The notes under the pieces: generated by a model | The model's input: the letters and a program-made list of their open reading frames with translations, nothing else | Database searches by the model: none | Told to the model about the DNA's origin: nothing | In this document: piece by piece, positions 51,608 through 58,083 of the stretch | Position numbering within the stretch: the stretch's first letter is position 1 | How the letters are laid out: every line of letters begins with the position of its first letter | DNA from: a virus | Reading direction: 5' to 3' (one strand) | Virus record (IMG/VR): IMGVR_UViG_3300043773_002546 | Location: 62,001-126,000 of that record | DNA length: 64,000 nucleotides | Position numbers and translations under genes: made by a program

Positions 51608-51635
51608 TTGACAGGTTTTTGCGCCGCGCTATTCT
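51608..51635 (+). promoter_or_regulatory. Sigma70-like promoter of sulfotransferase gene
   Basis: TTGACA, 16-base spacer, TATTCT. The expected transcription start near 51642 leaves almost no leader before ATG 51643. Confidence 0.7.
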
Positions 51636-51642
51636 CGTGAGC

Positions 51643-52446
51643 ATGAAAGCGCATTATTTCATTTCGGGTTTGCCCCGGTCTGGCTCCACGCTTCTGTGCA
51701 ACATCCTGGCGCAGAACCCGCGGTTTTTTGTGTCGCCCGCGACCTCGGGCTGTCACGACGTGCTGTTTAATATCCGGAATCAGTGGGACCGGCTGATCGA
51801 GCACCAGGCCGAAGGTATCAACTACGATCAGCTACGCGGCGTGATGCGCGCTGCGTTGGACGCCTATCACGTCACCGACAAGCCCGTGGTTATCGACAAA
51901 GGCCGCGGCTGGCTAAGTCTTGTCGAGATGCTGGAATTCATCAAAGGCGGGCCTGCCAAGATCATTGTTCCGGTACGGGACATCGCTGAGATTCTGGCCA
52001 GCTTCGAACAGCTCTGGCGAAAGTCCACCGGCATGACGCAGTGGGCTTTCGAGAGCGCGGATTACTTTAAGTCACAAACCATCGAGGGGCGCTGCGAGAT
52101 CTGGGCGGGTATGAGCCAGCCAGTTGGGCTGGCCTACAACCGCGTAAAAGACGCGCTCGCCCGCGGCCACGACAAAAGCATGCTGTTCATGGAAATGGAC
52201 GACCTGACGCGCGATCCCGCGCAGACTATGCGCCGGATCTACGAGTTTCTGGGTGAGCCGTCGTTTGAGCATAACTTTGCGAACGTGCAGCAGGTCACCA
52301 AGGAAGACGACGTCAACGTACATCGCATTCCCGGCCTGCACGCGATTCGGGGCGTTGTGGCGCCAGTGCCCAAGCGCGCATCGGAGATTCTCGGCCCAGA
52401 TTTAGTCCGCAAGTACGCGCATGCAGAGATTTGGCGGCGTTCTTAA
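51643..52446 (+). CDS. Sulfotransferase
   Basis: 267 residues. GLPRSGSTLLCNIL at residues 9-22 is the 5'-phosphosulfate loop of PAPS-dependent sulfotransferases; PVRDIAEILASFEQLWR near 110-126 carries the Arg and Ser of the 3'-phosphate site. Transfers sulfate from PAPS to a hydroxyl or amine, probably of a glycan given the surrounding glycosyltransferases. ATG 51643 gives the correct N-terminus; with the promoter at 51608 the transcript would be nearly leaderless. Confidence 0.82.
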   Translation: MKAHYFISGLPRSGSTLLCNILAQNPRFFVSPATSGCHDVLFNIRNQWDRLIEHQAEGINYDQLRGVMRAALDAYHVTDKPVVIDKGRGWLSLVEMLEFIKGGPAKIIVPVRDIAEILASFEQLWRKSTGMTQWAFESADYFKSQTIEGRCEIWAGMSQPVGLAYNRVKDALARGHDKSMLFMEMDDLTRDPAQTMRRIYEFLGEPSFEHNFANVQQVTKEDDVNVHRIPGLHAIRGVVAPVPKRASEILGPDLVRKYAHAEIWRRS

Positions 52447-52460
52447 AACGTCGTTATACT
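52431..52460 (+). promoter_or_regulatory. Sigma70-like promoter
   Basis: TTGGCG, 18-base spacer, TATACT, in and behind the end of the sulfotransferase gene; drives the gene at 52498. Confidence 0.5.
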
Positions 52461-52497
52461 AAGTGTGTCACGTGCCCTTTTTTATGGAGTTTAACTC

Positions 52498-52866
52498 ATG
52501 AGTGTTTTGAATCCTCCGACGCAACCGGCTGTTCCCGCTGGCCAGGTCGTCGCCGAGCGGCTGAAGCAGCAAACCCGTCAGACGTTTCAGCAGCTTGTCA
52601 TGGCGTTTAACAATGGCGCCCGCTCGTTCTGGAATAACAACGACGCCACGCCTGCTGACATTGCTGCGGCCCTCGGCACCGACGCCAAGGAAGTTTTTGA
52701 GCTGCACGGCAAGATCGGCGCCCTGCTGGCGTCCGTGAATCCCGCGGCGATTGCTCCTGGTGTCTCTGCGGTGGGCGCGTTCACCTACAACGCCGACGGT
52801 ACGGTCACGGTCACCGGCCCCGCGCCCGAGCCCGCCCCCGAGCCCGCCCCGACGCCTGAAGCCTGA
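52498..52866 (+). CDS. Small protein with Pro-rich tail
   Basis: 122 residues. Helical N-terminal 90 residues (Gln/Ala/Asn-rich), a short beta hairpin (FTYNADGTVTVTG) and a PAPEPAPEPAP tail. Own promoter-like sequence and TATGGAG ribosome site. Small proteins of this kind next to fibre genes can be virion decoration or assembly factors; unproven. Confidence 0.7.
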   Translation: MSVLNPPTQPAVPAGQVVAERLKQQTRQTFQQLVMAFNNGARSFWNNNDATPADIAAALGTDAKEVFELHGKIGALLASVNPAAIAPGVSAVGAFTYNADGTVTVTGPAPEPAPEPAPTPEA

Positions 52867-52903
52867 GTCGCTCAAAGATATCTATTCACGTAGGTATCGG
52901 TAT

Positions 52904-52976
52904 CCCGGAGTAGAGAAACCAGTATCTCGCCACGCTCATAACGTGGAGTTTGCGGGTGCGAGTCCCGTCTCCGGCA
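52904..52976 (+). tRNA. tRNA with CAU anticodon (Met or Ile2), atypical
   Basis: Full cloverleaf geometry: acceptor CCCGGAG/CTCCGGC with a C1-C72 mismatch, D stem GAGA/TCTC with an 8-base loop lacking GG, anticodon stem CCACG/CGTGG with loop CTCATAA, 5-base variable loop, T stem GCGGG/CCCGT with loop TGCGAGT. Discriminator A, no CCA. The unpaired 1-72 position recalls initiator tRNA, but the GGG/CCC anticodon-stem signature is absent. Confidence 0.7.
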
Positions 52977-53013
52977 CTTATTACCCCCCTAGTCGCTTCG
53001 GTGGCTAGGCCGC

Positions 53014-53047
53014 GAAGCCCAGTCAAGTTAAACTCTTGCCGGGCTTC
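53014..53047 (+). terminator. Hairpin after tRNA, possible terminator
   Basis: GAAGCCC (53014-53020) pairs with GGGCTTC (53041-53047), with an inner CAAG/CTTG pair; followed by TGCTATTT and the next ATG. Could end the tRNA transcript or control translation of the next gene, which lacks a clear ribosome site. Confidence 0.45.
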
Positions 53048-53055
53048 TGCTATTT

Positions 53056-53988
53056 ATGCACCCGCGCAACTACGCCAACATTCAGCGCCGCCGGTATCTC
53101 GAACGCCAGCCCGCCGCGCAAAGTCTCGCGGGGCTGGAGGTGCTGCTTCATCTCGATTCGTTTTGCCTGGGCGACACGCTGTGCTTTGCGTCGTACCTGC
53201 CGGACTTCAAACACTACTATCAGCCCAGCAAGCTCTGGGTGACGACGTTCTGGCCGGAACTCTTTGGTATCTCCGACGAGTTCGACGTGCTCGACGCGGT
53301 AAGCCCAGACACGCTCGTGTGCGACAAGCTCGTTAGCTGCGGCTATCGCAAAGAAGACCTTCTGCACACCACCCGCGGCATGTTCTACGCCGCGCGGGCC
53401 TCGATGGGGCTGCCGGAGGCCCTGCCTGGCGCCGCGGTGCGGAGGCCGCTGACGCGCCCGGTGGCTGCCGTGCGGCAAACCAACAAGATCGTGCTGGCGC
53501 CGGAGAGTACAAAGTCCATTGCGCGCTGGGACTATCAGGGCGGTTGGGGTTGGCAAGCAGTTGTCGACGCGCTGGTGGCCCGCGGCTTCGAGGTGCACAA
53601 CATCTCGTATGAGACCGACCTGGGCCTGCGCAACGTGATTCCGCACCACGGGCACGACGATATCGCCGTCGTGCGCCAGCACATCGCCGAAGCGCGGCTG
53701 TTTCTGGGCTTGAGTTCAGGGCTCGCGTGGCTGGCCTGGGCTTACCACACGCCGGTGGTCATGGTGGCGGGGTTCACCAAGTTTTTTAACGAGTTTCCCT
53801 GCTACCGCGTTTGGAATCCGCACGCTTGCAACGGCTGTTTCAACGTGTTTCCCGACATTAAAAGTCCGTGTCCGCTGTTTGACAATACCGACCGTAAGCA
53901 CGAATGCCACCGCACGATTACGCCGGACATGGTGCTCGCGCAGGTCGATCGGGCGCTTGCAGATACGGCGACTCGCGCGCAGCATTAG
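53056..53988 (+). CDS. BAHT/TibC-like O-heptosyltransferase
   Basis: 310 residues. GT9-type GT-B fold: GDTLCFASYLPDF near residue 37, APESTKSIARWDYQGGWGW near 152-170, FLGLSSGLAWLAWAYHTPVVMV near 214-236. The C-terminus has four Cys (258, 261, 272, 284) in HACNGC, SPC and HEC, matching the iron-finger of bacterial autotransporter heptosyltransferases such as TibC. That family glycosylates Ser/Thr in beta-helical adhesin repeats, and this genome encodes two beta-roll repeat fibres close by. Start ATG 53056 without clear SD. Confidence 0.7.
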   Translation: MHPRNYANIQRRRYLERQPAAQSLAGLEVLLHLDSFCLGDTLCFASYLPDFKHYYQPSKLWVTTFWPELFGISDEFDVLDAVSPDTLVCDKLVSCGYRKEDLLHTTRGMFYAARASMGLPEALPGAAVRRPLTRPVAAVRQTNKIVLAPESTKSIARWDYQGGWGWQAVVDALVARGFEVHNISYETDLGLRNVIPHHGHDDIAVVRQHIAEARLFLGLSSGLAWLAWAYHTPVVMVAGFTKFFNEFPCYRVWNPHACNGCFNVFPDIKSPCPLFDNTDRKHECHRTITPDMVLAQVDRALADTATRAQH

Positions 53989-54038
53989 AAATCTCTTTCT
54001 CTCTCTCTCTCTTTTTCTTGCAAGGAAGGCAGAACGCT
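53989..54038 (+). other. Pyrimidine-rich leader
   Basis: TCTCTTTCTCTCTCTCTC followed by TTTTTCTTGCAAGGAAGG. CT microsatellite plus U-rich run ahead of the ribosome site; no hairpin precedes it. Confidence 0.5.
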
Positions 54039-55418
54039 ATGTTCGTGACGACATGCACGCGGGACTATCTTGTGGGGCTTGAAGTTCTGCTGCAGAGCCT
54101 GGTGGACCACAACGAGTGGCTCGCGTCCGACGATATTCCGTTTGTCGTGCTCTCGAATGACCTGACGGCTGCTGATCTCACGGTAGCGCAAAAGATATAT
54201 CCACACGTGAAAATCCGTGGCTACGACGCTGAGAAGTACGCGCCGCTGGAGGAGCTCCGCCGCCAGGCCCAGGCTTTCGGTGATTACTCGAAATACGAAG
54301 TGTTCTCAGTGCCCGACGCCGAGCGCGTGGTCTTTCTGGACGTCGACATGCTGATTCGTGGCGATATCTCTGCGCTGCTGTACAACGAGCAGGACTTCGC
54401 CGCCGTGCGCGAGCTGTACATCGACCAGTTCAATACTGGCGTGATGGTCATCGGCAAAAAGTATCTCTCGCCCCGGGTCACCGCTGATTTGATTCGCCTG
54501 ACGCAGGTCTACGGCGTTACCGAGCATTTGGATCAAGACATCATCAATCACTATTTCGACGGGCAGGTGCACGAGCTGCCGCTGGCCTATAACTTTTTGA
54601 AGATCTATCACAAGCCCATTTTCCGCCGCGACGGCCTGGCCAAGTACGTGAAGATTCTGCACTACGTTGTCAAAAAGCCCTGGCAGCAAAAGTCCGCTGT
54701 AAATCTTGAAGAAGGCACACTTTGGCTCGAGCGCTACTGGTATGACGTGTACGCCAAGACGCTGCGCCTGCGTCACGACAGCGTAGCGCCCGCCGCAGCC
54801 GCCCAGGCTCCGGCGTCAGTTTTAATTCCAGTTCCAGTTCCAGTTCCAGTTCCAGCAGTCGCTGCCCCCAGCACGCTGCCGCCGCTACGCACCCGCGACG
54901 AGTTGGGCAGCTGGATGACGCAGATGGGCTACACGCTGGCTGCCGAAGTCGGCGTGCAGCGTGGCAATTTCTCGCGGCAGCTTTTGAGCACCTGGCCCGG
55001 CGAGCTCTTGATGATCGACGCCTGGGAGCGCCTGCCGGATTATCAAGACGTCTCGAACGTCTACAACGACGAGCATGCGCAGCTCATGGCGGTTGCGCAG
55101 CAGGTGGCGCAGGCGTTTGCGCCCCGCGGCGTGATTGTGAAGGCCAAGAGCCCCGAGTGCGCAGTCAGCTACGCCGACGGCTCGCTGGATCTGGTGTATC
55201 TCGACGCAAATCACAGTTACGAGGCTGTGCTGGCTGACATTCAAGCCTGGCTCCCCAAGCTCCGCCCAGGTGGCGCGCTTGCTGGCCACGATTACGTCGA
55301 CGGCGAACTGCCCCAAGGCCGATTTGGCGTAAAACGGGCTGTTAACGAGTTTTTTGGTCGAGCGCCCGACCTTGTAACAGAAGAAACCTGGGCCACGTGG
55401 CTGTATCTCGTGAAATAG
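54039..55418 (+). CDS. GT8 glycosyltransferase-methyltransferase fusion
   Basis: 459 residues. About 1-250: GT8 (glycogenin-like) with LDVDMLIRGD near 101-110 and FNTGVMVIGKK near 129-139. About 263-278: Pro-Val linker encoded by a TTCCAG tandem repeat (about 54827-54856). About 300-459: class I methyltransferase (AAEVGVQRGNFSRQLL near 307, LVYLDANHSYEAVLADI near 385, PGGALAGHDYVDG), similar in type to the first domain of the fusion at 31464. Probably adds and then methylates a sugar. ATG 54039 follows AAGGAAGG. Confidence 0.8.
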   Translation: MFVTTCTRDYLVGLEVLLQSLVDHNEWLASDDIPFVVLSNDLTAADLTVAQKIYPHVKIRGYDAEKYAPLEELRRQAQAFGDYSKYEVFSVPDAERVVFLDVDMLIRGDISALLYNEQDFAAVRELYIDQFNTGVMVIGKKYLSPRVTADLIRLTQVYGVTEHLDQDIINHYFDGQVHELPLAYNFLKIYHKPIFRRDGLAKYVKILHYVVKKPWQQKSAVNLEEGTLWLERYWYDVYAKTLRLRHDSVAPAAAAQAPASVLIPVPVPVPVPAVAAPSTLPPLRTRDELGSWMTQMGYTLAAEVGVQRGNFSRQLLSTWPGELLMIDAWERLPDYQDVSNVYNDEHAQLMAVAQQVAQAFAPRGVIVKAKSPECAVSYADGSLDLVYLDANHSYEAVLADIQAWLPKLRPGGALAGHDYVDGELPQGRFGVKRAVNEFFGRAPDLVTEETWATWLYLVK

Positions 55419-55525
55419 TCTCTCGCACGCGAAAACCGCGTGATTTTAGCTGCCAGCCGCGTTTTGGCTGCGAGGTATACTTACAACCTGCGCGGCAAGG
55501 ACGCCGCGTGCCCGGGAGACAGAGC

Positions 55526-55885
55526 ATGGCGGCTCGCACGTTCAAACATTACCGGAAGCTCTTGCAGGTCCTGAAGCAGCACTGCGCCCCCGGCTACCCG
55601 ATTTCTGTGAAGCGGGTGAAAATTCCCAAGAAACTCGACGGGCGCTGCTGGAAAGACGGCCGAAAGTTTCTCATTCAGATCGACAAGGGCCTCGACGAGC
55701 ATCGGGCCATTGATGTGCTGCTGCACGAATGGGCGCACGCCCGGGCCTGGAATCACAGGCTCGATAATTGCTCCACGGACGACGAGTTTAACAAGCTCGC
55801 GCACGACGCCGCCTGGGGTGTGGCGTACGCCGAGGTGTACTGCGTCTACGAGCAGCAGTTCATTCCGGCGGCTGCGAGAATTTAA
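55526..55885 (+). CDS. HExxH metalloprotease-like protein (second paralogue)
   Basis: 119 residues. HEWAH at about residues 69-73, then AWNHRLDN and DAAWGVAYAEVY, repeating the layout of the gene at 9643. Shorter, without the N-terminal extension. GGGAGAC before ATG 55526. A TATACT at 55476 resembles a -10 box without a -35. Substrate unknown; adjacency to virion-type proteins might suggest processing of them. Confidence 0.7.
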   Translation: MAARTFKHYRKLLQVLKQHCAPGYPISVKRVKIPKKLDGRCWKDGRKFLIQIDKGLDEHRAIDVLLHEWAHARAWNHRLDNCSTDDEFNKLAHDAAWGVAYAEVYCVYEQQFIPAAARI

Positions 55886-55891
55886 GCGCAA

Positions 55892-55904
55892 TTTGATATC
55901 ATTG
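55892..55904. repeat. Dispersed palindrome copy 13 (TGATATCA core)
   Basis: TTTGATATCATTG in the 44-base gap between the metalloprotease-like gene and the next gene. Confidence 0.82.
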
Positions 55905-55929
55905 GTGGCTAGTCACCCGGAGCGTATTT

Positions 55930-56586
55930 ATGCGCAATCCCTACGAATTTGGCTATGCCGTTGGCCAGTACGAGAAGTCTGCCAGCCTGGGCGGTTTCGC
56001 GCAGGGTGCCTGGGACGTCGGCAAGTACATGATTCCCGGCGTGGGCACAGCGTACACCGCTAAAGACCTCTACGACTCTGTTCGGTCTGGCAATGTGCTT
56101 GGCACGCTCGGCAACACAGCGATGCTCGGCGTCTCGCTCATTCCTGGCGCCGGTGGTTTGCTCGGCGGCGCGGCGAAGGGCATGGGCAAAGGCCTGATGC
56201 GAGCTGGCGCGAGCATGGGCGGTAACCTCGCTGGGCGCGGCTTAATGTCGGCTGGTCGGGCAATGCGTGTGGCGCCTGTGGCAATGCGCGCCGCTGGCCG
56301 TGCCGCGCAGGGCATTGAGAGCGCTATGGCCAAGGGCGTCCAGAAAGTCGTGCCGGTTAACGCGGCCACAAAAAGCTGGACGCGCATGGCCGTGAACAAA
56401 GCTGTGCAGAATCCAATGCACACGGCGGCGTACACATTGCCAATGGCGGCCGGTGGCGGCCCAGCAAGTGCCGCGGCAGGCGCGGCTAACGCCGTTTCTG
56501 CTCCGCGTCGAGCACCGGCTCCGGCACCCGCACCTGCACCGGCGCCAATGCCGCGGGCGCAACCGATGGCCTACGCGGGCATGTAA
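55930..56586 (+). CDS. Glycine-zipper virion-type protein
   Basis: 218 residues. Residues about 40-105 are Gly/Ala/Met-rich with repeated small-x3-small spacing (IPGAGGLLGGAAKGMGKGL), which favours packed membrane helices; the C-terminus is a PAPAPAPAP tail. Three further genes downstream (56614, 58083, 61076) share this character. Such proteins are often ejected with the DNA to build a channel, which is inference. CGGAG before ATG 55930. Confidence 0.65.
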   Translation: MRNPYEFGYAVGQYEKSASLGGFAQGAWDVGKYMIPGVGTAYTAKDLYDSVRSGNVLGTLGNTAMLGVSLIPGAGGLLGGAAKGMGKGLMRAGASMGGNLAGRGLMSAGRAMRVAPVAMRAAGRAAQGIESAMAKGVQKVVPVNAATKSWTRMAVNKAVQNPMHTAAYTLPMAAGGGPASAAAGAANAVSAPRRAPAPAPAPAPAPMPRAQPMAYAGM

Positions 56587-56613
56587 CGCACAAAGATATC
56601 AATGGAGTTAAGC

Positions 56614-58083
56614 ATGCAACCCAAAGAATTTGGCCAGAAACTGCGCGCCGAGAAAGAAGCCAATTTGGCCGCGATGGCAAACACGGTGGGCCGCGGGCTG
56701 CGTGGCGCAGGCGCCATGACCGCAAAAGCTTATGGGGCGGCAAAGCCGATGCTTAACATGGCGGCCGGAAGCATGGCAAACAGTGCTGCTGGCGCGGTAG
56801 GCGGCGCCGCAGCGACCGCCGGACTGGGATACATGATGAACGGCGGGCGACCGCAAGCGGCTCCGTCAATTAACATTCACATGGGGGGCATGCCGAATGC
56901 GCCCCGCCCCTCCGCCGCCGCAGAAGTTCCGGCTGCGTTCACGGCGCTCAAGCAAGCGTCGTTTGCTGGCGCTCCGATGGGGCCCGGTCCCGGCGCTATG
57001 ACCGACGGACACATGAGCGGCACGAACCCCTTTGAGATGTTCACTGGTCCGACGCATCAGTTCAATCCTGCTGGCTCGATGTCGAACCCGGGAAACACGA
57101 TCGGCAATCTGTTGCCGTCGAGCGCGGCAAACCCCATTCATGACGTCAGTGGCGCGGGCCAGGGGCTTTCCCGGCTGCTCAAGCCCTCGAACATTTCGCC
57201 GTCGCCGTCGAGCGCGGCAGGGCAAGTTGGGCAGACGCTCGGCGGCGAGGTCAAGAACGTCGTCGGCGATATGCTGCGCGACGGTCTAGCTGGTCGCGGT
57301 GGCGCCACGAGCGCGCTGAAACACATGGGATCGATTAGGAACATCACGCAAACGTTGCAGCCATTTCAAGGAGTCGCACAAATGGGAATGAACGCACTGA
57401 GCAATATGCCGCTGAAGACAGCCAGCACGCGGCCGGTTGCCACCGCACTGGTCGCTATGGCCGTGAAGCGCGCGGCCGAGATGGAGAAAGACGCCGCCGG
57501 GCTCGGCGGGCTGCTTTCAGGTATCGGCAGTCTGGCCCGCACGGCGCCTGCGGCACTGGCTTCGGGCGCGAAGATGGTCGGTAACGCTGGAAAGTTTGTG
57601 AATACTGGCTCGAAAAACTTTTTGCGCGCGACCGGCAACGCACTCCAGGGCGGCGGCCAAGTTGGCCAGGCCGTAGGTGGCCTGGCTGGCCGCGTGGGTC
57701 GCTTCGGCCAGCAGATGGGCACGGGCATTATTGGCGCCGCGGAAAACATTCCGACGCGCATGCTCGGCACGAACATGGGCCGCCCGATTCGCGACGTGAC
57801 GCAGGCGGCAGGCCACGCCATGCGCGCGACTGGCTCCGCCATCGGCGGCACCGGCGGAGGCGTCGGTCTGGTCGGCAAGGGCATGAACGCGGCGGGCCAG
57901 GGCCTGAAGCGCGTCTCGCAGATGGGTTACGGCATTCCCACCGCCGCGGCGATTCCCGTCGCAGCGGGCGCGGCCATGGCAGCCAAGCCGTTCGTGCCCA
58001 ACGTCGGCCTGCAGAATCCCGTGGAAGCGTCGGCCAATGTAAACTTTCGCAATCCAATCACGTTGAATTGGGATAAGAAATAA
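56614..58083 (+). CDS. Gly/Ala-rich virion-type protein
   Basis: 489 residues. Mostly low-complexity Gly/Ala/Met/Asn segments with several glycine-zipper stretches (VGGLAGRVGRFGQQMG, VGLVGKGMNAAGQG). A short motif AAENIPTRMLG recurs as VENIPMNARVAG in the gene at 61076. GGAGTTAAGC before ATG 56614; a degenerate palindrome (AGATATCAATG) lies just upstream. Probably structural. Confidence 0.65.
   Translation: MQPKEFGQKLRAEKEANLAAMANTVGRGLRGAGAMTAKAYGAAKPMLNMAAGSMANSAAGAVGGAAATAGLGYMMNGGRPQAAPSINIHMGGMPNAPRPSAAAEVPAAFTALKQASFAGAPMGPGPGAMTDGHMSGTNPFEMFTGPTHQFNPAGSMSNPGNTIGNLLPSSAANPIHDVSGAGQGLSRLLKPSNISPSPSSAAGQVGQTLGGEVKNVVGDMLRDGLAGRGGATSALKHMGSIRNITQTLQPFQGVAQMGMNALSNMPLKTASTRPVATALVAMAVKRAAEMEKDAAGLGGLLSGIGSLARTAPAALASGAKMVGNAGKFVNTGSKNFLRATGNALQGGGQVGQAVGGLAGRVGRFGQQMGTGIIGAAENIPTRMLGTNMGRPIRDVTQAAGHAMRATGSAIGGTGGGVGLVGKGMNAAGQGLKRVSQMGYGIPTAAAIPVAAGAAMAAKPFVPNVGLQNPVEASANVNFRNPITLNWDKK

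Noticed and set aside
55476-55481. TATACT as a promoter -10 box for the gene at 55526
   Set aside because: No -35 at 16-18 bases and no extended -10.
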